In this document: positions 16,090 to 24,055 of the stretch, piece after piece
Layout of the letters: each line of letters opens with the position of its first letter
Position numbering within the stretch: position 1 is the first letter of the stretch
The notes under the pieces: generated by a model
Told to the model about the DNA's origin: nothing
The model's database searches: none
What the model saw: the letters and a program-made list of their open reading frames with translations, nothing else
Assembly (NCBI GenBank): GCA_036374795.1
Contig: DASUTC010000037.1
Span: forward strand, 28,661-92,660
Origin: Herpetosiphonaceae bacterium
GTDB taxonomy: Bacteria > Chloroflexota > Chloroflexia > Chloroflexales > Kallotenuaceae
Length of the DNA stretch: 64,000 nucleotides
Reading direction: 5' to 3'
Position numbers and translations under genes: made by a program

Positions 16090-16587
16090 ATGAATTGCCC
16101 GAAGTGTAATCGTACCAATCCTGAGGATGCGCGCTACTGTATCTACTGCTCCGCGCAGCTGGTACCGCCAGCGCCCGACGTTCAGGATGTTGCTCCGGCA
16201 ACAGGGCCGACAACGCGCCTTGGTGGGGAGCAGATTCCGGTGTACACGGTGCCCGCGCCCGCGCCGCTACCTGCGCCAGCACCCCAGGCCGCCGCTGCCA
16301 GCTATCCCGGCAGGTGGGCGCATAACAAGGAGATCGGCGGCGCTGTCTTTCTGATCGGCCTGGGCATTCTGTTCTTGACGGGCCGGTTCTGGCCCGGCAT
16401 TCTGGTGCTGATCGGGCTGACCGCGTTCATCAACGAGGGTATGCGGGGTCACTCACGTAATGCGCTGCAAGGGCTAGTCTTCTTCCTGGGCCTGGCCGTG
16501 CTCTTCTCGACGGGCTGGTTCTGGCCCGGCATCTTGATCTTGCTCGGCCTGATGGCGCTGTTCAACGGTCGCCGGGGCTTCTGCTGA
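16090..16587 (+). CDS. Zinc-ribbon membrane protein
   Basis: The 165-residue protein starts MNCPKCNRTNPEDARYCIYC, a CxxC-x12-CxxC zinc ribbon, followed by a Pro/Ala linker (residues 45-75) and four short hydrophobic segments arranged as two similar pairs: GGAVFLIGLGILFLTGRFWPGILVLIGL and GLVFFLGLAVLFSTGWFWPGILILLGL. The repeated LFxTGxFWPGIL motif resembles the LiaF/DUF5668 transmembrane domain. A ribosome binding site (AAAGGAA) precedes the ATG. The gene stands alone and ends in a strong terminator. Function unknown. Confidence 0.7.
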   Translation: MNCPKCNRTNPEDARYCIYCSAQLVPPAPDVQDVAPATGPTTRLGGEQIPVYTVPAPAPLPAPAPQAAAASYPGRWAHNKEIGGAVFLIGLGILFLTGRFWPGILVLIGLTAFINEGMRGHSRNALQGLVFFLGLAVLFSTGWFWPGILILLGLMALFNGRRGFC

Positions 16588-16614
16588 GGCAGCCGCGCTA
16601 CCGCTCGAAACGAC

Positions 16615-16647
16615 GTGAGACGGCACCAGGCCGTCTCACGCTGTTTT
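16615..16647 (+). terminator. Intrinsic terminator of the zinc-ribbon gene
   Basis: A perfect 10-bp stem (GTGAGACGGC and GCCGTCTCAC) with a 5-base loop is followed by GCTGTTTT. It lies between convergent genes and may also stop transcription of the homogentisate dioxygenase gene from the other side. Confidence 0.8.
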
Positions 16648-16667
16648 AACCTGTTGTGATGCAGCGA

Positions 16668-17861
16668 CTAATCGGTCTGCTCGGCTCGCCAGCGCTCGCG
16701 ATTGCCGCCATGCGTCCAGCTATAAGGATAGCCCGGATCTTCCACCTTCAGCGCGTCCTGCGTGATGTAGAGCGGCTTGAAGGTATCGACCATTACCGCC
16801 AGCTCTTCGGTCCTCTCCTTGCCGATGCTGGCCTCGGCAGTGCCCGGATGCGGCCCGTGCGGCAGGCCCGCCGGATGCAGCGTGATCGACGCCTCCTCGA
16901 TGCCCTTGCGCGACATGAAGTTGCCCTCGACGTAGTACAGCACTTCGTCGCTCTCGACGTTGGAGTGATTGTAGGGTGCCGGTATGCCCTGCGGGTGGTA
17001 GTCGAAGAGCCGGGGCACGAACGAGCACAGCACAAAGTTCGGTCCCTGGAAGGTCTGATGGACCGGCGGCGGCTGGTGGACGCGGCCCGTGATCGGCTCG
17101 AAGTCCTCGATGTTGAAGGCGTAGGGATACAGGTAGCCGTCCCAGCCGACGACATCCAGCGGGTGGTGAGCCAGAACATGCTTCGTCAGCCGCCCGCGCG
17201 CGCGCACACGGACCTCGAACTCGCCGCGCTCGTCGTGTGGCTCAAGCTGGAGCGGCACCCGGAAGTCGCGCTCGCAGAAGGGCGCGTGCTCCAACAACTG
17301 GCCGTGCTCGTTACGGTAGCGCCGGGGCGTGGTGATCTCGCCGGTCGTCTCGATCACCAGCAGGCGCGTCTCGCCGCCGCTGGGCAGCATCCGCCACGTG
17401 CAGCCGATCGGAAGGTAGAGGTAATCGCCGCGCCGGTAGGGCAGGTTGCCAAAGATCGTTTCGAGCATGCCCTCGCCCTCGTGGACGAAGAGCACCTCGT
17501 CGCCCTCGCCGTTGCGGTAGAAGTAGCGCTGCTCCTGGGTCGGCTTGCACACGGCGATACGTACATCGTGGTTGGCGAGCATGTAGTGGCGGCCCGTCAG
17601 CGGATCGCCGCCGGGCTGCACGGCAGCCGTTCGGAAGTGGCGGTGCCGCAGCGCGCCCTCTTCTTCAAACAGGATCGTCGCCGGGCCGAGATCCTCAACC
17701 TCAAGGATTGCCGTGGGGGCATGGTGGTGATACAGGATCGACTCGACGCCGCTAAACCCTTTGGTGCCCATGACCTGCTCTTTGAAGAGCGAGCCGTCGG
17801 GCCTGCGAAACTGGGTATGCCGCTTATGCGGAATCTCCCCTAGACGATGGTAGAAGGGCAT
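16668..17861 (-). CDS. hmgA: Homogentisate 1,2-dioxygenase
   Basis: The 397-residue cupin-type dioxygenase opens the ring of homogentisate to maleylacetoacetate in tyrosine breakdown. The N-terminal part reads MPFYHRLGEIPHKRHTQFR; the C-terminal iron site is indicated by PYNHSNVESDE (His299 and acidic residues 303-306) and HPAGLPHGPHPG (His335, His338). It is shorter than the classic 430-440-residue enzymes and belongs to the shorter bacterial branch, so activity on homogentisate itself is inferred from the HPPD and FAH genes nearby. The ATG has a GAAGGAGG site. It is separated from the rest of the pathway by three unrelated small genes. Confidence 0.82.
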   Translation of the reverse strand: MPFYHRLGEIPHKRHTQFRRPDGSLFKEQVMGTKGFSGVESILYHHHAPTAILEVEDLGPATILFEEEGALRHRHFRTAAVQPGGDPLTGRHYMLANHDVRIAVCKPTQEQRYFYRNGEGDEVLFVHEGEGMLETIFGNLPYRRGDYLYLPIGCTWRMLPSGGETRLLVIETTGEITTPRRYRNEHGQLLEHAPFCERDFRVPLQLEPHDERGEFEVRVRARGRLTKHVLAHHPLDVVGWDGYLYPYAFNIEDFEPITGRVHQPPPVHQTFQGPNFVLCSFVPRLFDYHPQGIPAPYNHSNVESDEVLYYVEGNFMSRKGIEEASITLHPAGLPHGPHPGTAEASIGKERTEELAVMVDTFKPLYITQDALKVEDPGYPYSWTHGGNRERWRAEQTD

Positions 17862-17996
17862 CTTTGGCCTCCTTCGAGTGAAATATGCTGTTTGCTCGCG
17901 CTGTTACGCGCCATGATACGGCACCTGCGCGCTTGCATATCTATCGTACCACCATCAAACGCTATACCAGCAACCCGGTGCGCGCTGTGCAGGGTA

Positions 17997-18095
17997 TTAT
18001 GCCGTGTTGAAAAGGTGCTGGAGCACATGTAGTTGCCCAATCCGTTCCAGGCTAATCAGTGGACTTGTGTTAGAGATAACTATATCGGCCATCAT
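17997..18095 (-). pseudogene. Truncated PIN-type (DUF3368) toxin remnant
   Basis: A 32-codon frame starts at an ATG that overlaps the stop of the UPF0175 gene by four bases (ATGA). It reads MMADIVISNTSPLISLERIG then QLHVLQHLF and stops at TAA. The V-I-S-N-T-S-P-L-I-S-L-x-x-I-G-x-L-x-x-L pattern is the first strand and helix of DUF3368/PIN-domain toxins (normally about 150 residues), including the first catalytic acidic position, which here is Asn instead of Asp. The remaining four fifths, with the other catalytic acids, are missing; the next 130 bases do not resemble them in any frame. It is a decayed toxin gene. Confidence 0.7.
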
Positions 18096-18352
18096 AGCAA
18101 GTCGGCACGTTCCCGTTCAGTTGCCCACTCATCCTCGGTCATATCAAAGAAGGCAATGCCTAATCGCGACGCATGTTGAATAAATTCAAAGCGCGCCATA
18201 CCAAGCATCTGGGCGGCTTTCCCGCTGGAGACGGTTCCGCGACGATACAATTCTAAAATCATCAATTCACGCGCTGCCTGCTGAATAGGTTGATTGGATG
18301 CATGCAACAGCGCTGCTAAATCTTCATCTACTTGAACAGTAATGGTGCTCAT
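18092..18352 (-). CDS. UPF0175 family antitoxin
   Basis: The 86-residue protein begins MSTITVQVDEDLAALL and contains a helix-turn-helix-like segment RGTVSSGKAAQMLGMARFEFIQHASRLGI, ending DMTEDEWATERERADLL, the normal layout of the UPF0175 family (PF03683). These are DNA-binding antitoxins paired with PIN-domain RNases; the normal partner follows directly and overlaps, and its truncated remnant is seen here. A strong AGGAGG site precedes the start. It may now be an orphan regulator or a silent relic. Confidence 0.82.
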   Translation of the reverse strand: MSTITVQVDEDLAALLHASNQPIQQAARELMILELYRRGTVSSGKAAQMLGMARFEFIQHASRLGIAFFDMTEDEWATERERADLL

Positions 18353-18445
18353 CGCTGTCCTCCTGCCTTGGTTGTCACGTAAACGAGCAAGTCATTCCTG
18401 GTCTATGTTTTAGACGATACCAGCAACTCAGTCGGTGGATGGCGA

Positions 18446-18874
18446 TTATGCCGTTGCCTCGCCCTCGATCACAAATCCGGGGGGCAGCGCCGCCATCCGA
18501 TCCGCCACGAACTCGATCTTAAAGGTATGCCGCATCAGCCAGTCCAGGCTTTTGGTCGCCGCGTCCTTGATCACGATGCCCTCGATGCCGTACACCTTGA
18601 TCGTCAGCGGCTCGCGCATGAACGGCAGGCCGACGCGGTACGCTACCTGCACGAGCTGCGGTGTCGTGATGTGGCTGAGATCGACGGCGACCCAAATGTT
18701 GCGCCCGTGGCTTCTGGCCTGGGCGATGCCCTGAAGCACCCGCTGCTTGTACTGAGCTTGCGCCTCCACGCTAGAGGCCAGCGGAGGATAGATGACGACA
18801 TGGTACACGTCGTGTAGCTCGGTGTGTCCGAGGTAGTCGATCTGGAAGACGGGCTGAAGCGTTGTATCTGACAC
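18446..18874 (-). CDS. Hypothetical protein, possibly STAS/SpoIIAA-like
   Basis: The product is 142 residues from a GTG at 18874 with an AAAGGA site 7 bases upstream; the frame stays open 26 codons further to another GTG, but without such a site. The sequence alternates strands and helices (VFQIDYLGHTELHDVYHVVIY, RNIWVAVDLSHITTP, TIKVYGIEGIVIKDAA, FKIEFVADRMAALPPGFV). This resembles the alpha/beta order of SpoIIAA/STAS-like proteins, but no diagnostic motif was recognised. No signal peptide. It lies in the tyrosine-degradation region without obvious link. Confidence 0.5.
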   Translation of the reverse strand: MSDTTLQPVFQIDYLGHTELHDVYHVVIYPPLASSVEAQAQYKQRVLQGIAQARSHGRNIWVAVDLSHITTPQLVQVAYRVGLPFMREPLTIKVYGIEGIVIKDAATKSLDWLMRHTFKIEFVADRMAALPPGFVIEGEATA

Positions 18875-18967
18875 CGTCGTATCCTTTTCTAGTCCCATCG
18901 GAGGGATCGGTGTACCGGGTACGGCGTTCAAACGGTGGGATAGCTGAGCCACGACAGCGCGACGCGA

Positions 18968-19963
18968 TCAGCTCCGCTGGCTCCACAGCTCAAGGATCTC
19001 GCGCTCACGCTCAGGCCGCAGACCGGCGCGTCGCTCGTCATCCGTGGGTCGTGTCCTGCTCCAATCCAGGGTATCGCGGATCGTCGTTGTGAGCGGGCGA
19101 AAGCTCAGGCCAGCCGCCCGCGCTTTGGCGATGCTCATCGCCAGGAAGCCGCGCATCTCCGGCTGTTCGGGAATCCACAGCGGCACCTCGGTCCACGACT
19201 CCGCGCCCGCCGCCTGTAAACACTCCTCGTCAACCCAGACAAATCGCGCGTCGCTGCCGCTGACGCCTTTGCAAGCTGTAAGCATCTGCTCCATCGTCAG
19301 CAGCCTGTCGGGGCCGGTGGCGTGGTAGGTGCCGGTGCGCCGCTCCTCGACCATCTGCACGGTCCACTCGGCCAGATCGCGTACGTCGATGATCTGAACC
19401 GGCATCTCAGGCCGTCCCGGCGCGAGCACATCGCCGCCGCGCGCCACGCGCTCAACCCAGTAGGTGAAGCGATCAGTGGGATCGTGCGGCCCGACGATCA
19501 GCCCTGGGCGGATGATCAGCGACCGTCCGGGTAGTGTCTGCTCCACGGCCTGCTCGCAGAGCGCCTTCAGCGGGCCGTAGGTTTCTCCGGTGATCTCTTC
19601 GACGCTGGTATCTTCCAGCATGCCCACGGGCGCGGTTTCGTCCATGCCGACGGTGCTAAAATCGGCGTAGACCGAGATGCTGGAAATAAAGGTGTAGTGC
19701 TCGACGGCATCGGCCAGCAGCTCCGCCGAGTCCCGCACGACGCGCGGCAGGTAGCCCGACGGATCGATCACCACGTCCCAGGATCGGCCACGCAGCGCCT
19801 CAAGATTGCCGTCTCGATCGCCGCGCAGCTGCTCCAGCTCGGTAAACAGGTCGGGATTGCGCTGCCCGCGATTGAACAGCGTTAATTCATGGCCGCGCTC
19901 CAGCGCCGCATTGACGATCGCCCGTCCGAGGAAGGCCGTTCCACCGAGGATCAGTAATTTCAC
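18968..19963 (-). CDS. NAD-dependent epimerase/dehydratase-like SDR
   Basis: The 331-residue protein starts MKLLILGGTAFLGRAIV, a Rossmann GxxGxxG-type dinucleotide site (GGTAFLG), then HELTLFNRGQ. The YxxxK catalytic pair appears as YGPLK and ISSISVYAD supplies the Ser. It belongs to the atypical extended SDR group near isoflavone-reductase/mRNA-binding CSP41-like proteins, for which the true reaction is often unknown. The start is a GTG with a CAGGAGA site. It follows the FAH-family gene after 225 bases; a role in the tyrosine pathway is not implied by sequence. Confidence 0.75.
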   Translation of the reverse strand: MKLLILGGTAFLGRAIVNAALERGHELTLFNRGQRNPDLFTELEQLRGDRDGNLEALRGRSWDVVIDPSGYLPRVVRDSAELLADAVEHYTFISSISVYADFSTVGMDETAPVGMLEDTSVEEITGETYGPLKALCEQAVEQTLPGRSLIIRPGLIVGPHDPTDRFTYWVERVARGGDVLAPGRPEMPVQIIDVRDLAEWTVQMVEERRTGTYHATGPDRLLTMEQMLTACKGVSGSDARFVWVDEECLQAAGAESWTEVPLWIPEQPEMRGFLAMSIAKARAAGLSFRPLTTTIRDTLDWSRTRPTDDERRAGLRPEREREILELWSQRS

Positions 19964-20188
19964 GTTGCTATCTCCTGCGATGCAGCTCGATCTAAAGCCG
20001 CATACGTGGTAGCGTCCTACGAGCAGGATGACCAGTCGCGCAATCTGGGGGGATTAGTTTGTAGTAGCAGCCTTAGCGCGCCTGAAGGCCAGGGCAGGTG
20101 CCCTCTAAGCCCGGAAGTTCCCCGGACATTTCCCTTGCTAACGCAGAATCGTAGACGCTGTTTCCCAAAGAGGTTCCTTGATGCTGCA

Positions 20189-21235
20189 TTAGCGACTGTA
20201 TACGATTCGATTTTTGAGGATGCCCAGCCCGGTCACTTCCAGTTCGACGACATCATCCGGCTCAAGCCAGCCGCCGACCGCCTCCGGCGTTAGCTCAAGG
20301 ATGCAGCCGCCGCCGACCGTACCTGATCCTAACACATCGCCGGGATACAGGGTGGCATCGCGGCTGGCGTGCGATATGATCTGCCCCCAGGTGTAGTGCA
20401 TATCGGCGAGATTGCCCCGGCTGTACTCGCGCCCGTTGACCCGCGCGATCATCTCCAGCCGCCAGCGCTCGCCGTTGTCGGTCGCGTAATCCTCTAGCTC
20501 GTCGAGCGTGACGAGATACGGGCCGAGCGAGGTAGCAAAATCCTTGCCTTTGGCCGGGCCAAGCCCAACGCTCATCTCTTCGGCCTGGATGTCGCGCGCG
20601 CTCCAGTCGTTCATGATCGTAAAGCCCGCGACGTACTCGTGCGCGTCCTCAGGATCGATGTTGCGCCCCTCATGTCCGATCACACACGCCACCTCTAGCT
20701 CATAGTCCAGCTTCTCGGTATGCGGCAGCGGCATGGGATCGTCGGGGCCGATGATCGCCTGATGGTTGGCAAAGTAGAAGACCGGCATGCGATACCAGGC
20801 GGGCGGCACCGGCTGGTTGCGCTGCCTGCGGGCGGTCGTGACATGCTGCTCAAAGGCGAAAAAATCACGAACTGAGCGCGGTCGGGGCAGCGGCGCGAGC
20901 AGCCGGACCTCCGAGCGCGGCAGCAGGAGGTCGCGTCCGCCGATCGAGATCGAGCCTGCCAGATCGACCGCGTTGGGATCGATTTCATCGCGCACCACGT
21001 CCACGGCACCGCCAAGCTGCTCCAGCACCGCGCTGACGATCTCCGCAGCGCCGTCGAGATTGATCCCGATGTCGTCGCCGGTCAGCACCCGCAGCATATC
21101 GATCCGCTCGTGCTCGGTATCCTCGAAGACCAGCGGCGCTGCGGCTTGCAGATCGACCACGCCGAAGGGCAGCAAAACGCCTGCGCGCGCCTCGTAGGGT
21201 AGATCGCCCGGTTGTTTGAAGGTCACTAGCTTCAT
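20189..21235 (-). CDS. Fumarylacetoacetate hydrolase family protein
   Basis: The 348-residue protein carries the FAH C-terminal fold: DYELEVACVIGHEGRNI with the metal-binding E-x-E, GFTIMNDWSARDIQAEEM with a further metal ligand, GLGPAKGKDFATSLGPYL and GDVLGSGTVGGGC. FAH cleaves fumarylacetoacetate to fumarate and acetoacetate, the last step after homogentisate dioxygenase; with HPPD and HmgA nearby this is the likely role, although related enzymes act on other acyl pyruvates. No maleylacetoacetate isomerase gene is seen in the window. It lies 24 bases downstream of the amidohydrolase gene. Confidence 0.83.
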   Translation of the reverse strand: MKLVTFKQPGDLPYEARAGVLLPFGVVDLQAAAPLVFEDTEHERIDMLRVLTGDDIGINLDGAAEIVSAVLEQLGGAVDVVRDEIDPNAVDLAGSISIGGRDLLLPRSEVRLLAPLPRPRSVRDFFAFEQHVTTARRQRNQPVPPAWYRMPVFYFANHQAIIGPDDPMPLPHTEKLDYELEVACVIGHEGRNIDPEDAHEYVAGFTIMNDWSARDIQAEEMSVGLGPAKGKDFATSLGPYLVTLDELEDYATDNGERWRLEMIARVNGREYSRGNLADMHYTWGQIISHASRDATLYPGDVLGSGTVGGGCILELTPEAVGGWLEPDDVVELEVTGLGILKNRIVYSR

Positions 21236-21259
21236 GCTGCTGTGTGCATCTCCTGTTCC

Positions 21260-22582
21260 TCAGTCGACCAGTCCTGTCAGTTGATCGAGCGCCCGGTTGG
21301 CCTGCGCGACGATCCGCGTTTCATCGCCTGTTAGCAATTTTTGGTCGCGCACCACCTGACGCCCGCCGATAAAAACATGCCGCACGTCAGCCGCGCGGGC
21401 AGCGTACACGATTCGTGAGATCAGCGTATGCTCGTCGGCTGGCTGCGTGTGCGCGCCGTCCAGATCCAGCAGCACGACATCGGCCTGCTTGCCCATCTCG
21501 ATCGAGCCGATCTGATCGGCGAGGCCAAGCGCCGCCGCGCCGCCGCGCGTTGCCAGCCGCAAGACCTCCGAGGCGGGCATTGCCTGCGGGCCGCAGCGTG
21601 GCTTGTGAATCAGCGCCGCCAGCCGCATCTCTTGAAAGGCGTCCAGGTTATTGTTACACGCCGCGCCATCCGCGCCTAACGATACTGCGACGCCCCGCGC
21701 GATCAACTCAGGGATCGGCGCGATCCCGCTGGCGAGCTTACAGTTGGATGAGGGACAGTGCAGCACATGGGTGCCCGTACGCGCCAGCAGCGTCATCTCG
21801 TGAGGATCGAGGTGGACGCAGTGCGCGATGCAGACGTGCGCGCCGCTGACGCCGATGCGGTCGAGATAGGCGATGTTGCGCAGCCCATGCTCGGCCTCGA
21901 CGATCGCGACCTCTTCGAGATTTTCGGAGGCGTGGGTGTGGATACGTACGTTGTAGCGCCGCGCTAGGTGGGCAACTTCGCGCAGCAGTGTGTCGGTGCA
22001 ACTGACGGCGAAGCGCGGCGCGAAGGCGTACCGCAGCCGACCATCCTCGCGGCCATGCCAGCGCTCCAGCAGTTGAACGCTCTCATCTAGCGCCGTGGCG
22101 GTCGGCTCGCGCAAGATCTCAGGCGAGCGCGCGTGATCCATCAACACCTTGCCGACCGTCGCGCGGATGCCAAGCTCGCGGCACGCCTCGAAGATCGCAT
22201 CCGTGTGCCGCACGGTCGCCATATCGAGGATCGCGGTCGTGCCGCCTTTCAGCAGCTCGGCGATACCGAGCGCCGCTGAGGCGTAGAGTGTGTCGGGGGT
22301 GTGCGCGGCTTCCAGCGGCCAGATGTAGCGCTGAAGCCAGTCGAGCAGCGCGACATCGTCGGCCAGCGAGCGAAACAAGGTCTGGCACAGGTGCAGATGC
22401 GTCTGGATCAGGCCGGGGATTGCCACCAGCCCGCTGCCGTCAAGCTCTTGATCGACCGCGCCGGTATCGCTGCCGCCGACAGCTTCAAAACGACCATCGG
22501 CGATCACGAGATCGCCGTGGGTGATGGTGTTGGTATCATCGACGGTGATGATCGTGAGGTTGCGAATCCGCGTACGTCGCAT
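21260..22582 (-). CDS. Amidohydrolase (nucleobase/nucleoside deaminase-like)
   Basis: The product is 440 residues from the ATG at 22582 (a TTG four codons earlier is also possible). It is a metal-dependent amidohydrolase: PGLIQTHLHLCQ with metal ligands His62 and His64, IHTHASEN, CIAHCVHLD and the Asp in SLGADGAACNNNLD. This motif set is that of the MtaD/SsnA/TrzN group, which includes S-adenosylhomocysteine, 5'-deoxyadenosine and 8-oxoguanine deaminases and chlorotriazine hydrolases. The substrate cannot be decided. Its place between HPPD and FAH genes in one operon is unexpected. Confidence 0.82.
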   Translation of the reverse strand: MRRTRIRNLTIITVDDTNTITHGDLVIADGRFEAVGGSDTGAVDQELDGSGLVAIPGLIQTHLHLCQTLFRSLADDVALLDWLQRYIWPLEAAHTPDTLYASAALGIAELLKGGTTAILDMATVRHTDAIFEACRELGIRATVGKVLMDHARSPEILREPTATALDESVQLLERWHGREDGRLRYAFAPRFAVSCTDTLLREVAHLARRYNVRIHTHASENLEEVAIVEAEHGLRNIAYLDRIGVSGAHVCIAHCVHLDPHEMTLLARTGTHVLHCPSSNCKLASGIAPIPELIARGVAVSLGADGAACNNNLDAFQEMRLAALIHKPRCGPQAMPASEVLRLATRGGAAALGLADQIGSIEMGKQADVVLLDLDGAHTQPADEHTLISRIVYAARAADVRHVFIGGRQVVRDQKLLTGDETRIVAQANRALDQLTGLVD

Positions 22583-22657
22583 ACGTCCTTGCAACTCTCT
22601 CTGAGACGCGATGAGCGCTGCCGCAAGAGCCGCCGCAGCGCCCGCCGCGCCGAGGCG

Positions 22658-23785
22658 TTACAAATTCCCGCGCAACGCTTGCTCTCGCTCGATGGCCTCG
22701 AAGAGCGCCTTGAAGTTGCCAGCGCCAAAGCCACGAGCGCCCTTGCGCTGGATGATCTCGAAGAAGACCGTCGGGCGATCTTGGAGCGGTCGGGTGAAGA
22801 TTTGCAGCAGGTAGCCCTCGTCATCACGATCGACCAGGATGTTAAGCTCGCGCAGGATGTTGATGTCCTCGTCGATCTTGCCGACACGATCGGACAGCAT
22901 CTCGTAGTAGGTGTCGGGGGTGCGCAGGAAATCGACACCATTTGCCCGCAGCGCCCGAACCGTCTCAATAATATCGCCGGTGATCAGCGCGAGGTGCTGC
23001 GCGCCAGGCCCGCGATAGTATTGCAGGTACTCGTCGATCTGCGATTTCTTCTTGCCCTCGGCGGGCTCGTTGATCGGGAATTTGATCCGGCCCTCGCCAT
23101 TTTCTACAACCTTCGACATCAGCGCGCTGTACTCGGTTGAGATGTCGTCGTCGGTGAACGCCTGGAGCTGGTGGAAGCCGAGTACCTGATTGTAAAACTC
23201 AACCCAATCGTTCATTTTTCCCAGCTCTACGTTGCCGACGATATGGTCGATCGCGGCCAGCCCGGTTGGCGTCGCGGGCGGTGGATTTTTGATGGCGTGG
23301 AACTTGGGAAAGAACGTGCCGTGATACTCGTCGCGCTGAATGAATGAGTGAACAGTATCGCCATAGGCGGCGATCGTCGACTTGATGATCCGGCCTTTCT
23401 GTCCTTCAAAGACCGTCGGCTCCATCACGGGCCGCGCGCCGCGCTTGACCGTTTCCTCAAACGCCGCTGCGGCATCGTCCACCGTAAAGGCAATATCCTT
23501 AACGCCGTCGCCGTGCTCTTTGACATGCTCGGCGATCGGGCTGTCGGGGCCAAGCGCGCCCGTCAAGACCAGCCGAATATTCCGCTGCTGCATCACATAG
23601 GATGTGCGATCCCTGACACCGGTTTCCAGCCCCGCGTAGGCGATCGGCTTGAAGCCAAAGGCTAGCCGGTAGAAATGCGCCGCCTGCCGCGCATTGCCTA
23701 CATAGAACTCGACATAATCAATTCCTTTGAGGGGTAGAAAATCCTGTTCCGAACTGCGAGAGAGTTCGCGCTCAGTCATCACCAT
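22658..23785 (-). CDS. hppD: 4-Hydroxyphenylpyruvate dioxygenase
   Basis: The 375-residue enzyme converts 4-hydroxyphenylpyruvate to homogentisate with O2 and Fe(II). Two glyoxalase-fold (VOC) halves are present: GIDYVEFYVGNARQAAHFYRL at 21, and the C-terminal active half with iron ligands His181 (IDHIVGNV), His264 (GAQHLALIT) and Glu343 (FFEIIQRKG). The length and the ending GARGFGAGNFKALFEAIEREQ are typical of bacterial HPPD. The ATG has an AGGAGGT site. It is the first gene of the minus-strand tyrosine cluster, and a dyad element lies in its leader. Confidence 0.93.
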   Translation of the reverse strand: MVMTERELSRSSEQDFLPLKGIDYVEFYVGNARQAAHFYRLAFGFKPIAYAGLETGVRDRTSYVMQQRNIRLVLTGALGPDSPIAEHVKEHGDGVKDIAFTVDDAAAAFEETVKRGARPVMEPTVFEGQKGRIIKSTIAAYGDTVHSFIQRDEYHGTFFPKFHAIKNPPPATPTGLAAIDHIVGNVELGKMNDWVEFYNQVLGFHQLQAFTDDDISTEYSALMSKVVENGEGRIKFPINEPAEGKKKSQIDEYLQYYRGPGAQHLALITGDIIETVRALRANGVDFLRTPDTYYEMLSDRVGKIDEDINILRELNILVDRDDEGYLLQIFTRPLQDRPTVFFEIIQRKGARGFGAGNFKALFEAIEREQALRGNL

Positions 23786-23798
23786 TGTGCACCTCCTT

Positions 23799-23816
23799 GT
23801 ACACTGAGATGTACAT
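23799..23816. promoter_or_regulatory. TGTACA-N6-TGTACA dyad, possible operator of hppD
   Basis: Two self-complementary TGTACA words are separated by six bases just upstream of the hppD ribosome binding site, giving an 18-bp dyad. The position suits a repressor site, but no regulator gene is adjacent and the motif has not been matched to a known family. Confidence 0.3.
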
Positions 23817-24055
23817 GTCCTGAGGAGATTTCCGCAAGACCTGTACCGCGCTCATCCTAGACGACACGCTATTACTAACGGGGCGGGGGGCCTGGTATCG
23901 TCAAGCTGCCATATCTTCGATACGTGCTATATTGTAGCAGATACCTGCGACTCACTACTCAGCCACAAGGGTGTTCTTGGCACCAGCCATGCTGCTGGTA
24001 TGCAACATGCCTCTGCTGGGCAGCGTACTAGCAAGCGAGCAGTATAAAGGATGTT

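Noticed and set aside
19964..20188. Possible tRNA or small gene in the gap before the FAH gene
   Set aside because: No cloverleaf with the conserved TTCGA-type arm and no frame with start, ribosome binding site and coding pattern.
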